From contig JAJPHL010000037.1 in assembly GCA_021325275.1 (NCBI GenBank), positions 124,001 to 188,000 of the forward strand: a stretch of 64,000 bases of DNA. The letters run 5' to 3'. How positions within the stretch are numbered: the first letter of the stretch is position 1; every line of letters starts with the position of its first letter. The translations under genes were made by a program, and so were the position numbers. A model generated the notes under the pieces. The model ran no database searches. It was not told the DNA's origin and saw only the letters and a list, made by a program, of their open reading frames with translations. Positions 17,213-26,013 of this stretch are shown in pieces. Source of the stretch: Terriglobia bacterium. Its GTDB lineage: Bacteria; Acidobacteriota; Terriglobia; JAJPHL01.

Positions 17213-19837
17213 CTACATCCGAAGCGCCCGCAGGGGATCTACGCGCGACGCGCGTAGCGCCGGCAGGAAGCACGCCACCAGCGCCGTCACGGCCATCACC
17301 ACGAACGCCGCCGTGAACGCCAGCGGATCGCGCGGACTCACGCGGTACAGCAAGTATCCGAGCAAGCGCGTTGTTGCGATCGCCACGCCCGCGCCCACGG
17401 TGATCCCCACGCCGGTAAGCACCGCGCCCTTCGACATCACTAGGCGAATCAGCGTCCGCGCGTCGGCGCCCAGCGCCATGCGCAATCCCAACTCGCGCGT
17501 ACTTTGAGACACGGAGTAGGACATCACGCCGTACAGTCCGATCCCCGCCAGCACCAGCGCGATCGCGCCGAAAATCATGATCAGCCACAGCGCGACTTGC
17601 TGTGAGGACGCTTTTCGATGCACCTGCTCGGACATCGGAATCACTTCATACGCCGCCAAGTCCACGTCGAGCGCGTGAATCTCGCGTGCCAGCATGGGCC
17701 CGAGCGATTCCACGCTCTGGCGCGTGTCGAGGTACACGGCGAAGGTGGACGAAAAGTTCTGGCGCAGCGGCACGTAGAAAAACGGTTTGCGCGTTTCCAG
17801 AATGCTGTTGTAGTGGACGGCCTTGGCCACGCCGACGATCTGCATCCATTGATCCTTCACTTGCAAGCGTTGGCCCACCGGATCACGCCCGTGCCAATAA
17901 GTATCGGCCATGGTCTCGTCGATGATCGCCACTCGCGGGGATTTTTCGTCGTCGGTGCGCAGAAACTCACGGCCGGAAACGATCGGAATGTGAAGCGTCT
18001 TGAAATATCCTTCACCGATCTCGCTGTAAGACTCGGAAATCTGCACGCCGGGCGGCGGTTGATACGTATCCATCGCCAGACGCGCTTGCGAGAACGAGGA
18101 GTAGGCAAAAGGCCGGGTGCGCGAAAACGCCGCTGACTCCACGCCCGGCAGCGCGGCGAGGCGTTCGAGTAAGTTGTCTTGGAACGCCCGGGCGCGCGCC
18201 GTGTCATAGGTGGTGGGCGGCAGCGCCATACCCGTACTCAAGACGCTGGTCGAGAATCCCGGATCGGTGCCGCGAATTTCCATCACGCTCTCCATCAACA
18301 GTGCCGCGCCGACCAGCAACATGAAACTCAGCGAAACCTGCACGACCACCAGCGTCGAGCGCACCCACGAGCGTCCGCCGGCCCCGACCACGCCGCCCGA
18401 TTCCGATTTCAACGCGCCCGCCAGATCGACGCGGCTCGCCTCGAACGCCGGGAACAATCCAAAGATCAGCGTGGAAATCACGCATACGCCGGCGGACATC
18501 GCCAGGACGCGCCAGTCGATTTCACCGGAAATGCGCAGCGGCACGCCGCGAAACGGAATGAACGCCAGAAGCAGGTCGCGCGATAAGTACGCCACCGCCA
18601 GTCCGCCGAGAGCCGCGATACCGGAGAGCATCAGGCTTTCTGTCACCAGTTGGCGGATCAGGCGCGCGCGTCCCGCGCCGATGGCCAATCGCACCGTCAT
18701 TTCATGACGCCGCGACAAACACTTCACCAACACGAGATTTCCGACATTCGCGCAAGCGATCAGCAGCAAAACCAGTGCCACGCCCATGGAAATCCGCAGC
18801 GTGGGCAGCAGGCTGCTGGCGTTGTTGAAAGGCGCTTGCCACAGCGGCAGAATTCGCAATTCGCGCCCGCGATTCGAGTCGGGAAAGTCATGCTCCAGGC
18901 GCGCCGCTTCCGCGGAGACCGCGGTTTGCGCTTGTTCCAGCGTCACGCCGGGTTTCAAACGAAAGAATCCTTCGATCCAGTGCGCGCTGCGGTCCTCCAA
19001 CTTGTAGCCACCCTGCTCGAAACGCTCCTGCATCGAAACCGGAACCCAAAACTTGAAGGCGTATCCGACGAATGTTCCGTAAAAGTCTTCGGGCGTCACG
19101 CCGATAATGGTGTGCTGCACTCCGTTGAGCATTTGCGTCTTGCCAACGATCGCGGGATCGCCGTGAAAGCGGATTTTCCAGGTGTCATAACTGATGATCG
19201 CGACAGGGTGTCCGTTGCGTCCGGTTTCTTCGGCCGGCTCGAAGACGCGCCCGAGCACGGGGTGCACGCCCATGGAATCGAAATAATTCGAGGACACCAC
19301 GCTACCAGGCACACGCTCTGCGCGATCGCCAATGCTGAGCGTGCTCCCGCTAATCTTCTCCGCGATGAAGTCGCCGACGTTCGCGCAATCGCGGCGGTAA
19401 TCCTGAAAATCGAGCCAGGAGAGCGGTTCGTATCCCGCGGCGCCGCGATTTTTCACCGCCAGCATGTACAACGTCTCCTGATGCTCGACACCAGAGTACG
19501 GCCGCAAGAGATTTCCTTCGATCCAACTGAAGACGGCGGCGTTGGCGCCGATGCCGAGGGTCAGACAGAGAATCGCCAACAGCGAAACCCCGGGACTGCG
19601 CCGCAGCATGCGGAATCCAAAGCGAATGTCTTCCCACGTTGTCTCAATCACTGGCAGCCTCCCTTGGTCGCGAACCTTTTCCGTGGCTTGCTCCACGCCG
19701 CCGAGATCGAGTCGCGCGGCGCGGCGCGCTTCGGCTTCGCTCATGCCGTTGCGCCTGTGTCGCTCGACGGCCATCTCGATGTGCGCTTCGAGCTCGGTGG
19801 CGATCTCGCGTTCGGATCGCTTGACTCCCCAATTCAT
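17213..19837 (-). CDS. ADOP-family ABC transporter permease (MacB/FtsX type)
   Basis: The protein is 874 residues from the ATG at 19837. The N-terminal ADOP prefix (EIATELEAHIEMAVERHRRNGMSEAEARRAAR) is followed by a helix (LLAILCLTLGIGANAAVFSW), a MacB periplasmic domain, an FtsX block with three helices, a second periplasmic domain and a second FtsX block ending in CFLPALRASRVDPLRALRM. This duplicated architecture is characteristic of Acidobacteria, where ADOP permeases commonly pair with a PadR regulator; the ATPase is usually elsewhere. Its ATG overlaps the PadR stop as ATGA, so the two are translationally coupled. The substrate is unknown; MacB relatives move peptides, macrolides or lipoproteins. 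Confidence 0.9.
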   Translation of the reverse strand: MNWGVKRSEREIATELEAHIEMAVERHRRNGMSEAEARRAARLDLGGVEQATEKVRDQGRLPVIETTWEDIRFGFRMLRRSPGVSLLAILCLTLGIGANAAVFSWIEGNLLRPYSGVEHQETLYMLAVKNRGAAGYEPLSWLDFQDYRRDCANVGDFIAEKISGSTLSIGDRAERVPGSVVSSNYFDSMGVHPVLGRVFEPAEETGRNGHPVAIISYDTWKIRFHGDPAIVGKTQMLNGVQHTIIGVTPEDFYGTFVGYAFKFWVPVSMQERFEQGGYKLEDRSAHWIEGFFRLKPGVTLEQAQTAVSAEAARLEHDFPDSNRGRELRILPLWQAPFNNASSLLPTLRISMGVALVLLLIACANVGNLVLVKCLSRRHEMTVRLAIGAGRARLIRQLVTESLMLSGIAALGGLAVAYLSRDLLLAFIPFRGVPLRISGEIDWRVLAMSAGVCVISTLIFGLFPAFEASRVDLAGALKSESGGVVGAGGRSWVRSTLVVVQVSLSFMLLVGAALLMESVMEIRGTDPGFSTSVLSTGMALPPTTYDTARARAFQDNLLERLAALPGVESAAFSRTRPFAYSSFSQARLAMDTYQPPPGVQISESYSEIGEGYFKTLHIPIVSGREFLRTDDEKSPRVAIIDETMADTYWHGRDPVGQRLQVKDQWMQIVGVAKAVHYNSILETRKPFFYVPLRQNFSSTFAVYLDTRQSVESLGPMLAREIHALDVDLAAYEVIPMSEQVHRKASSQQVALWLIMIFGAIALVLAGIGLYGVMSYSVSQSTRELGLRMALGADARTLIRLVMSKGAVLTGVGITVGAGVAIATTRLLGYLLYRVSPRDPLAFTAAFVVMAVTALVACFLPALRASRVDPLRALRM

Positions 19838-20169
19838 GCGGCGCCTTTCAATACGCGATTGATCACCGCCGACATTTTTTTCCACTCATCTGCTTCTTCC
19901 TGCAATCGGCGGCGGCCTTTTTCCGTGAGCGAATAGAAACGGGCTTTCCGATTGTTGTCGGAAACGCCCCACGCCGATGCGATCCAGCGCTTTTGTTCGA
20001 GGCGCAGCAGGGCGGGGTAGAGCGTGCCTTGATTCAACTGCAGCGAATCGCGCGAAACTTGCTCGATGCGCATGGCGATGCCGAATCCGTGCATGGTCCC
20101 CATGGTGTCGAGCGTTTTCAACACCAGCATGTCGAGCGTTCCTTGCAGGACTTCCGACTTCTTGCCCAT
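19834..20169 (-). CDS. PadR-family transcriptional regulator
   Basis: The protein is 111 residues from the ATG at 20169, chosen because AGGAG lies at the right distance upstream; the longer frame to 20220 has no such site. The PadR winged helix is clear: EVLQGTLDMLVLKTLDTMG, HGFGIAMRIEQVS, LNQGTLYPALLRLEQKRWI, then the wing ARFYSLTEKGRRRLQEE. It probably represses the downstream permease and itself and responds to a small molecule, as is usual for PadR/ADOP pairs. Confidence 0.92.
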   Translation of the reverse strand: MGKKSEVLQGTLDMLVLKTLDTMGTMHGFGIAMRIEQVSRDSLQLNQGTLYPALLRLEQKRWIASAWGVSDNNRKARFYSLTEKGRRRLQEEADEWKKMSAVINRVLKGAA

Positions 20170-20263
20170 CGCGCACTCCTTTAGACCGTCAACAGGAAGG
20201 ATAGCGCATCGACGGCGCATGCAGGCGTCGAAACGTGTGAAATGTTGTCAGGGAAAAATGCCC

Positions 20264-20292
20264 TTGAACTCATGCCTGAACAGGCATAGACT
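20264..20292 (+). promoter_or_regulatory. Promoter of the toxin-antitoxin pair with operator palindrome in the spacer
   Basis: TTGAAC (20264-20269), 17 bases, then TAGACT (20287-20292). The spacer holds a perfect 16-bp inverted repeat, ATGCCTG-AA-CAGGCAT at 20272-20287. The predicted +1 coincides with a GTG at 20299, so the mRNA may be leaderless. The palindrome is the likely binding site for the HTH antitoxin. Confidence 0.5.
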
Positions 20293-20298
20293 TTGGGC

Positions 20299-20700
20299 GT
20301 GGCAGCTTGGACCCGGAATGACGTTGTGCCGAAGCCGGTCCGGTGGATCGGTTCCAGCCGAGAGGATCTCAAGCGATTTCCCGACGAAGTTCGGAGGAGA
20401 GCCGGCGGAGCGCTCTGGGATGCGCAAATCGGCGAGAAGTCGCCGTTCGCCAAACCGCTAAAAGGCTTCGGCGGAGCAGGCGTACTCGAGATCGTGGACG
20501 ACTTCGACGGCGACACGTTTCGCGCGGTCTACACGGTTCGTTTCGGAGGAGTGATTTATGTGCTGCACGCTTTCCAGAAAAAATCGAAGCGTGCCATCAC
20601 CACACCGAAGCCGGATATCGATCTCATCAAGCGGCGTTTGCAACGGGCTGAGGAGGATTACAACCTATGGATGCGAAACGTAAGACCCATATCCCGGTGA
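20299..20700 (+). CDS. RelE/HigB-like toxin (phage Gp49-like family)
   Basis: The protein is about 133 residues from the GTG at 20299 (a TTG at 20293 is the alternative). The Gp49/HigB pattern is visible: VRWIGSSREDLKRFPDEVRRRAGGALWDAQ, PLKGFGGAGVLEIVDDFDGDTFRAVYTVRFGGVIYVLHAFQKKSKRAITTPKPDIDLIKRRL. Proteins of this kind cut mRNA on the ribosome. It overlaps the downstream HTH gene by 34 bases. Toxin-first order is usual for higBA modules. It shows no frameshift and appears intact. Confidence 0.85.
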   Translation: MAAWTRNDVVPKPVRWIGSSREDLKRFPDEVRRRAGGALWDAQIGEKSPFAKPLKGFGGAGVLEIVDDFDGDTFRAVYTVRFGGVIYVLHAFQKKSKRAITTPKPDIDLIKRRLQRAEEDYNLWMRNVRPISR

Positions 20701-21017
20701 CGGCCGGCAGCGGGAATGTATTTGCCGATCTCGGATTCGCGGAGCCAGAGGAAGAGTTGACCAAAGCTCAACTGGCCGGACACATCCGCCGTATTTTGAA
20801 ACATCGTCGACTCACGCAGGTACGTGCCGCGGCGTTGATGGGTATCGATCAACCTAAGGTTTCCGCTCTATTGAACGGCCGTCTCGCGAATTTTTCGAGC
20901 GGCCGATTGATGCGCCTCCTGACCGCGCTGGGCCAGGACGTCGACATTGTTGTACGGCCGGCCCGCCGCCAGCCGAAATCTGTTGCTCGCGGGCGAATCC
21001 AAGCCCTGGCAGGTTAA
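20667..21017 (+). CDS. XRE-family HTH antitoxin (HigA-like)
   Basis: The 116-residue protein has an N-terminal extension (GSGNVFADLGFAEPEEELTKAQL) and a lambda-repressor-type helix-turn-helix (LTQVRAAALMGIDQPKVSALLNGRL, ~residues 48-72). An AGGAGG ribosome site at 20651-20656 lies inside the toxin gene, giving the antitoxin its own strong translation signal. It should neutralise the overlapping toxin and, through the palindrome at 20272-20287, repress the pair. The basic C-terminus (RPARRQPKSVARGR) is unlike the rest and may be disordered. Confidence 0.87.
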   Translation: MDAKRKTHIPVTAGSGNVFADLGFAEPEEELTKAQLAGHIRRILKHRRLTQVRAAALMGIDQPKVSALLNGRLANFSSGRLMRLLTALGQDVDIVVRPARRQPKSVARGRIQALAG

Positions 21018-21060
21018 TCCCTGCCAGAACACACGAAGATAAATTGCTCTCACAAAACGA

Positions 21061-22494
21061 ATGAAACCCGCCGCCCATCTCACGCCTGCTTCGCTCACGC
21101 CGCAAATCGAAAAGCTTTTTTCTCTCGCCGCCCAAAAGACAATGGCGCTCGACCGCCGCTGGCGCACGCGCGACGGCGCGCCCGTGTTCACCGCCACCGG
21201 AAAATACACCGCGCGTGGGTGGACGCAATGGACGCAGGGATTTCAGTACGGCAATGCGCTGATCGCGTACGACGTCACCGGCGACGCCGATCTCTTTAAC
21301 GTCGGGCTGCAACACACCGTCAACGACATGCCCGAGCATCTCACGCACATGGGCGTGCACGACCACGGATTCAACACGCTTTCCACCTATGGTCAGCTCT
21401 ATCGCCTGTTCCGCGAGAAGAGACTTCCCCCCGATCGCGTGAAGGTCGACCGCATTCTGGCCGACGTTTGGGAGCGCCGCTTCCTCGAACTGGCGTTGAA
21501 AGTCAGCGGAGCCGTGCAGGCGTCGCGATGGACCACACTGCCCGACGGTCCAGCTTCTGAACCAATGGGCTATATCTATTCCTTCAACGGCCCGCATTCG
21601 CTCTTCATCGACACGATTCGCACGGTACGCATTTGCGCCGTGGCGCATCTGCTTGGACACACGCTGCTCGGCGAGCAGGATCGCGCGATCAATCTGCTCG
21701 AGCGCGCCATCATCCACGCTAGAACGTCCGCGCGATTCAATGTGTTCTTCGGCGCCGGCCGCGACGCCTTTGACACGCCCGCCACGCGCGGACGCACCTG
21801 TCACGAGGCGTTGTTCAACGTCACCAGCGGGGCATTTCGCGCGCCGTCGACGCAGCAGGGCTATTCGCCCTTCTCCACTTGGACCCGCGGACTGGCCTGG
21901 GCGATCCTGGGGTTCGCCGAGGAACTCGAGTTGATTCAGGCGCTTCCGGCCGACGCCTTCGGTGCGACGTTTCCGCGCGCCGAAACCATCGCCATGTTGG
22001 AAGAAACGGCGCGCGCCACCGCGGACTTTTACATCGAGAACGCCACCGCCGCCGACGGCATTTGCTACTGGGATACCGGCGCGCCGGGACTCGACAACAT
22101 AGGTGACTGGCGGCACACCCCGGCCGATCCCTTCAATTCCTACGAGCCGGTGGACTCCTCAGCCAGCGCGATCGCCGCGCAAGGGCTGATCCGCCTGGGG
22201 CGGACGCTCGGGGCCGCCGGCACGCGCTACTTCACCTGCGGGCTGGCCGTGGCGAGCGTGCTCATGAACGCACCGTACCTCTCCACGTCGCCGGATCACG
22301 AAGGAATCTTGCTGCATTCCATCTACCATCGGCCGAACGGCTGGGATTACGTGCCGCCCGGCGCAAAGATCGCCCGCGGAGAGTCATGCATGTGGGGCGA
22401 CTATCATTTGTTGGAGCTTGGTTTGTTGATCCACCGCATGGCGCAGGGCGGATACTACACGTTTTTCGATGCTGCCCTAATGCCCAAGACATAA
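21061..22494 (+). CDS. GH88-type unsaturated glucuronyl hydrolase-like protein
   Basis: The 477-residue protein has the alpha6/alpha6-barrel signatures of family GH88: RWRTRDGAPVF, GWTQWTQGFQYGNALIAYD, HDHGFNTLSTYGQLYRL, GYSPFSTWTRGLAWAILGFAEEL, PVDSSASAIAAQGLIRLG and SCMWGDYHLLELGLLIHRM. GH88 enzymes hydrate the 4,5-unsaturated uronic acid left by polysaccharide lyases. No lyase is adjacent here and no signal peptide is visible, so it is probably cytoplasmic and acts on imported oligosaccharides. It precedes a TonB-dependent receptor by 172 bases, which might be its importer. Confidence 0.8.
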   Translation: MKPAAHLTPASLTPQIEKLFSLAAQKTMALDRRWRTRDGAPVFTATGKYTARGWTQWTQGFQYGNALIAYDVTGDADLFNVGLQHTVNDMPEHLTHMGVHDHGFNTLSTYGQLYRLFREKRLPPDRVKVDRILADVWERRFLELALKVSGAVQASRWTTLPDGPASEPMGYIYSFNGPHSLFIDTIRTVRICAVAHLLGHTLLGEQDRAINLLERAIIHARTSARFNVFFGAGRDAFDTPATRGRTCHEALFNVTSGAFRAPSTQQGYSPFSTWTRGLAWAILGFAEELELIQALPADAFGATFPRAETIAMLEETARATADFYIENATAADGICYWDTGAPGLDNIGDWRHTPADPFNSYEPVDSSASAIAAQGLIRLGRTLGAAGTRYFTCGLAVASVLMNAPYLSTSPDHEGILLHSIYHRPNGWDYVPPGAKIARGESCMWGDYHLLELGLLIHRMAQGGYYTFFDAALMPKT

Positions 22495-22539
22495 TCGCGC
22501 CCGTACCTTGGTCTATCAATATCTTGACGCTTTTTTCAG

Positions 22540-22567
22540 TTGACTCAACGAACCGCAAGCGTAACAA
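22540..22567 (+). promoter_or_regulatory. Possible promoter for the TonB-dependent receptor gene
   Basis: TTGACT (22540-22545), a 16-base spacer and TAACAA (22562-22567) lie about 100 bases before the receptor ATG, in the 172-base gap after the GH88-like gene. This is a match by eye only. Confidence 0.3.
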
Positions 22568-22666
22568 TCCTGAAGACAGCGGCTGGCGAGGGCCGCACCC
22601 CGGCAAAGGGTTGGCCGGATCACAAAGTTTTAGGGGTATTCGAACACGTCTGGGAGGGTAGCAAAA

Positions 22667-25600
22667 ATGAGGAAAGTACTTGCGATTCTGTCCTTGTGCG
22701 GCCTGATGGCCATTCTGACTTGTCCCGCCATGGGACAAGGTGTCACTGGCAGCATTTCCGGCGTGGTCACCGACGAACAAGGCGCCGTGATTCCCAACGC
22801 CAAGATCACCGTCACCAATCGCGACACCAGCTTTGCGCGCGAATTGACAAGCGGCGCCAACGGTTCCTACTCGGTGCTGGCGCTGGAAGCGGGCAATTAC
22901 GGTATCCGCGTGGAAGCCGCAGGCTTTGCAGCTCGCGAGCGCGGCGCGACGGTGCAAGTCGGCTCGTCCACGCGCGTCGATTTCCTGATGCACGTCGGCA
23001 CGCAGAAGGACGTGGTGCAGGTGGAAGAAGCCGCGCCGCAAATGAACTATGAGTCGAGCGCGGTGGCCGGCGTGGTCACGCGCACGCAGATCCAAGATTT
23101 GCCGTTGAATGGACGCAGCTTCCTGAACCTGGCGGGAATCGAGCCGGGCGTTTCGGTATCCACCGGCGGCACGTCGCAGTACAACGCGCAGTTCTCGGTC
23201 TCGATCCTGGGTGGCTCGAGCGGCCGCACGGCATACACGGTAGACGGCGGCAACGTTCGCGACGACATCGAGAACACCGGCCCCAGCCAGAATTTTTCGC
23301 AAGAAGTCGTGCAGGAATTTCAAGTGAACGCCGTGAATTGGGACCTCTCCACCGGCATTTCTTCTGTGGGATCGATCAATATCGTTACGCGCTCTGGGAC
23401 GAATCAGTACCACGGCAGCGGATACTTCTATTTCCGCGATCACAATATGGCGGCGTATCCCAGCTTGCAGCGCAGCCTTGCCGATCCGAATCCGTTTTTC
23501 GCGCGCCGCAATCCCGGCTTTTGGGTCGGCGGTCCGGTGAAGAAAGACAAGTTTTTCTTCTTCTTTAACCTGGAATCTCAGAATCAAGCTTCGGCGGTGG
23601 TCTTCGTGCCATCGACGGCGTTTCCGTCGGTTTCGGGATTGGGCGGCAACTTCCTCAATCCCTACCGCGATAAGACGCTGAGCGCCAAGTTCGACTATCG
23701 CATCAACGACAAGCACACCGCCTTCGCGCGCTACTCGCACGATGGAAACTCGGCCTTTGGACCGGCCGGCGGCGCGGTTCCGGAGTCGAATTGGCTCGTG
23801 AACTCCAACTGGAGCGATTTGACCACTTTCGGTTTGACAAGCACGTTCACGCCGCAGTTGATCAATGACTTCCGTTTCAACTATCAGTATTGGCACAACC
23901 GCAATCTCTTCCCCACCAGTTCCGATTGCGGTGGTTGCATCGGTCTGGAAGGTTTGGCGCCGCAAATCCAGGTTTACCAGACCAACGTTTACCTGGGTCA
24001 CACGTCGAACGCCACACAAGGCCGCGATCTGCGCCAGTTCCAATTCAACGATACGCTTTCGTGGATTCACGGCAACCACCGCGTGCGCGGCGGTTTTGAA
24101 ATTCAGCCGACGCCGGGCACCGGATTCTGGGGATACTGCGATCCGTTCTGCGCGGTGACGGCTTCGCCGGAGCTGATCCATGCGAGCCTCACGGGCCCGC
24201 TGGCCGCGGCGATTCCGCTGTACTTCCCGACGCTGCCGTCGAGGATCAATTCGATCGCCGACGTGAACAACCTGCCGTTCCTGGGCGCCAGCATCGGCAT
24301 CGGCGATCCGTCGCAGCCTCCGCCGTACAACATCGACAAGGCGAAGAGCAACGATCGCTACCACTTGTTCATTCAAGACACCTGGAAGCTGCGGCCGAAC
24401 TTCACGGTGAATTACGGATTGGCGTGGAGCTACGAGTCGAACCTGCTGAACTTCGACTTGCCGCGTCCGGCGTACCTCGCGCCCCTCTACGGCAGCGATT
24501 TGACGCCGCCGACCAACAACACTCACAACTTCTCGCCGTCGCTGGGCTTCAACTGGAGTCCGTGGAAGAACAATAAGACCACCATCCACGGCGGCTTCGG
24601 TATTTACTACGATACGGCACAACTCTATCAGCGCTTGCAGGAGCGCTCCGAAATCGGCCCGCTCGGCAACGGCCGCATTCTGCAATCGAGCACCTCGATC
24701 ACCAACACGTTCCCGGGCATCATCGACTTGACCGCCGGCGGCAAGCCGGTAGCCGTGGGCGCCTCGATTCCTTCGGGCGATCTGATCAACATGACGCTTG
24801 GTCAATTCGAAACCGATTTCACGCAGCAAATCGCTGCACTCACCGCAGCCTTGCAAAGCAGCGTGGGCGGCGCCGCCGGATTGACAACGATCAACCTCGC
24901 CAAGGACGGCACCGACCTCTACGCGCACAAGTATCCGATGCTCCACAGCATTCAGATGAATCTGGGCGCGCAGCGCGAGATTCGCCACGACTTGGTGTTG
25001 ACCGTCGACTACGTTCGCCGCGTTTCGCTGAACGTGGATCTCGGTGCGTACGACTTCAACCGCTACAACCGCTACATCAACGGCGTGCGTACGCCGGTGA
25101 TTCCGCTTTGCACGGGCTCGGGCGCCACCGGCGCGCTCTCCGCGTCGAATCCGGCAGCGGAATGCTCGGTCGGCGGGATCACGTTCTGGAATCCGGGCGG
25201 ACGCAATGTCTACCAGGGCATCCTGGCCAAGTTGGACAAGCGTTTCGCCAACCGCTACCAGTTCACCGCTTCTTATTCGTTGACGCGGAACTCAGGTTAC
25301 GACTCGCTCTACAACATGGACAACTGGAATTCCAGCTTCACGGCCGGAAAGTGGGGCCAAAACCTGAACGTGGTGGCCACTTACAATATGAAGTGGGGCT
25401 TCACGCTGGCCGGCATCACGACACTGGGCGGCCGCGGCTCTGGCGATGTCACCGTTGGCGGCGTCGATCTTACGGGTTCGGGCAACACCACGACTCCGCT
25501 GCCCGGCTTGTCGCTCCAATGCATCAATAACGGCTGCTCGTCGTCGGATATCGTGAATGCGGTGAACAATTGGAACAGCACGTACGCCGGCAAGCCGGAC

Positions 25601-25930
25601 GCGCGCTGCCCCAATCCCACGGTCGCGACGAACAGTTGCACCAAGAACCCGACGTTGCAGGTGCCGACGCACTTCTACTTCGGCCGTCCGTTCTTCTCGC
25701 AGGATATCCGCTTGACCAAGAGCTTCGACCTCTTCTCCGAGAAGTACAAGCTGGCGATCTTCGGCGAAGCGTTCAACTTGTTCAATTACGCGAATCGGAC
25801 GGGACAGTCCTACCAGCTCGATACTGTGGGATCGGGCGTGGGCTTCGGCGTTCCGAACAACCTAGCCGGTCAGCAGTTCGGTTCGGGCGGTTCGCGCGCC
25901 TTCCAGGTGGGATCGCGGTTTAGCTTTTAA
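22667..25930 (+). CDS. TonB-dependent receptor (Oar-like, carboxypeptidase-regulatory N-terminus)
   Basis: The 1087-residue outer-membrane protein has a signal peptide (VLAILSLCGLMAILTCPAMG), a carboxypeptidase D regulatory-like domain (GSISGVVTDEQGAVIPNAKITVTN, residues ~28-110), and a plug domain (TRTQIQDLPLNGRSFLNLAGIEPGV, YTVDGGNVRD). A long beta-barrel ends in the aromatic F-S-F terminus used by the BAM machinery. This architecture is greatly expanded in Acidobacteria and is thought to import oligosaccharides or peptides. The neighbouring GH88-like hydrolase hints at sugar oligomers. A bidirectional hairpin terminator follows 10 bases after the stop. Confidence 0.9.
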   Translation: MRKVLAILSLCGLMAILTCPAMGQGVTGSISGVVTDEQGAVIPNAKITVTNRDTSFARELTSGANGSYSVLALEAGNYGIRVEAAGFAARERGATVQVGSSTRVDFLMHVGTQKDVVQVEEAAPQMNYESSAVAGVVTRTQIQDLPLNGRSFLNLAGIEPGVSVSTGGTSQYNAQFSVSILGGSSGRTAYTVDGGNVRDDIENTGPSQNFSQEVVQEFQVNAVNWDLSTGISSVGSINIVTRSGTNQYHGSGYFYFRDHNMAAYPSLQRSLADPNPFFARRNPGFWVGGPVKKDKFFFFFNLESQNQASAVVFVPSTAFPSVSGLGGNFLNPYRDKTLSAKFDYRINDKHTAFARYSHDGNSAFGPAGGAVPESNWLVNSNWSDLTTFGLTSTFTPQLINDFRFNYQYWHNRNLFPTSSDCGGCIGLEGLAPQIQVYQTNVYLGHTSNATQGRDLRQFQFNDTLSWIHGNHRVRGGFEIQPTPGTGFWGYCDPFCAVTASPELIHASLTGPLAAAIPLYFPTLPSRINSIADVNNLPFLGASIGIGDPSQPPPYNIDKAKSNDRYHLFIQDTWKLRPNFTVNYGLAWSYESNLLNFDLPRPAYLAPLYGSDLTPPTNNTHNFSPSLGFNWSPWKNNKTTIHGGFGIYYDTAQLYQRLQERSEIGPLGNGRILQSSTSITNTFPGIIDLTAGGKPVAVGASIPSGDLINMTLGQFETDFTQQIAALTAALQSSVGGAAGLTTINLAKDGTDLYAHKYPMLHSIQMNLGAQREIRHDLVLTVDYVRRVSLNVDLGAYDFNRYNRYINGVRTPVIPLCTGSGATGALSASNPAAECSVGGITFWNPGGRNVYQGILAKLDKRFANRYQFTASYSLTRNSGYDSLYNMDNWNSSFTAGKWGQNLNVVATYNMKWGFTLAGITTLGGRGSGDVTVGGVDLTGSGNTTTPLPGLSLQCINNGCSSSDIVNAVNNWNSTYAGKPDARCPNPTVATNSCTKNPTLQVPTHFYFGRPFFSQDIRLTKSFDLFSEKYKLAIFGEAFNLFNYANRTGQSYQLDTVGSGVGFGVPNNLAGQQFGSGGSRAFQVGSRFSF

Positions 25931-25939
25931 AAACACCCT

Positions 25940-26013
25940 ACCGCAGATAAACGCAGATGAACGCAGATGAGGACTAACCCTCCCATCTGCGTTCATCTGC
26001 GTTTATCTGCGGT
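25940..26013. terminator. Perfect 30-bp hairpin built of 10-bp word repeats; bidirectional terminator
   Basis: The left arm at 25940-25969 is exactly complementary to 25984-26013 with a 14-nt loop. Each arm is three near-identical 10-bp words (CCGCAGATAA, ACGCAGATGA, ACGCAGATG). T-runs follow on both strands (26016-26020 on plus; A-run 25929-25933 for minus). It lies between the convergent receptor and PQQ dehydrogenase genes and overlaps the latter's stop codon by one base. Confidence 0.8.

Noticed and set aside
17213-19837. An ATPase partner for the ADOP permease within the cluster
   Set aside because: No ABC ATPase is next to it; the only one in the window (62128-62820) is 42 kb away and paired with another permease.
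22262-24988. A 908-codon minus-strand open frame
   Set aside because: It lies antisense to the GH88-like and TonB receptor genes, has Arg/Val/Ala-rich sequence with no domain, and no ribosome site; it is a by-product of high GC at third codon positions.
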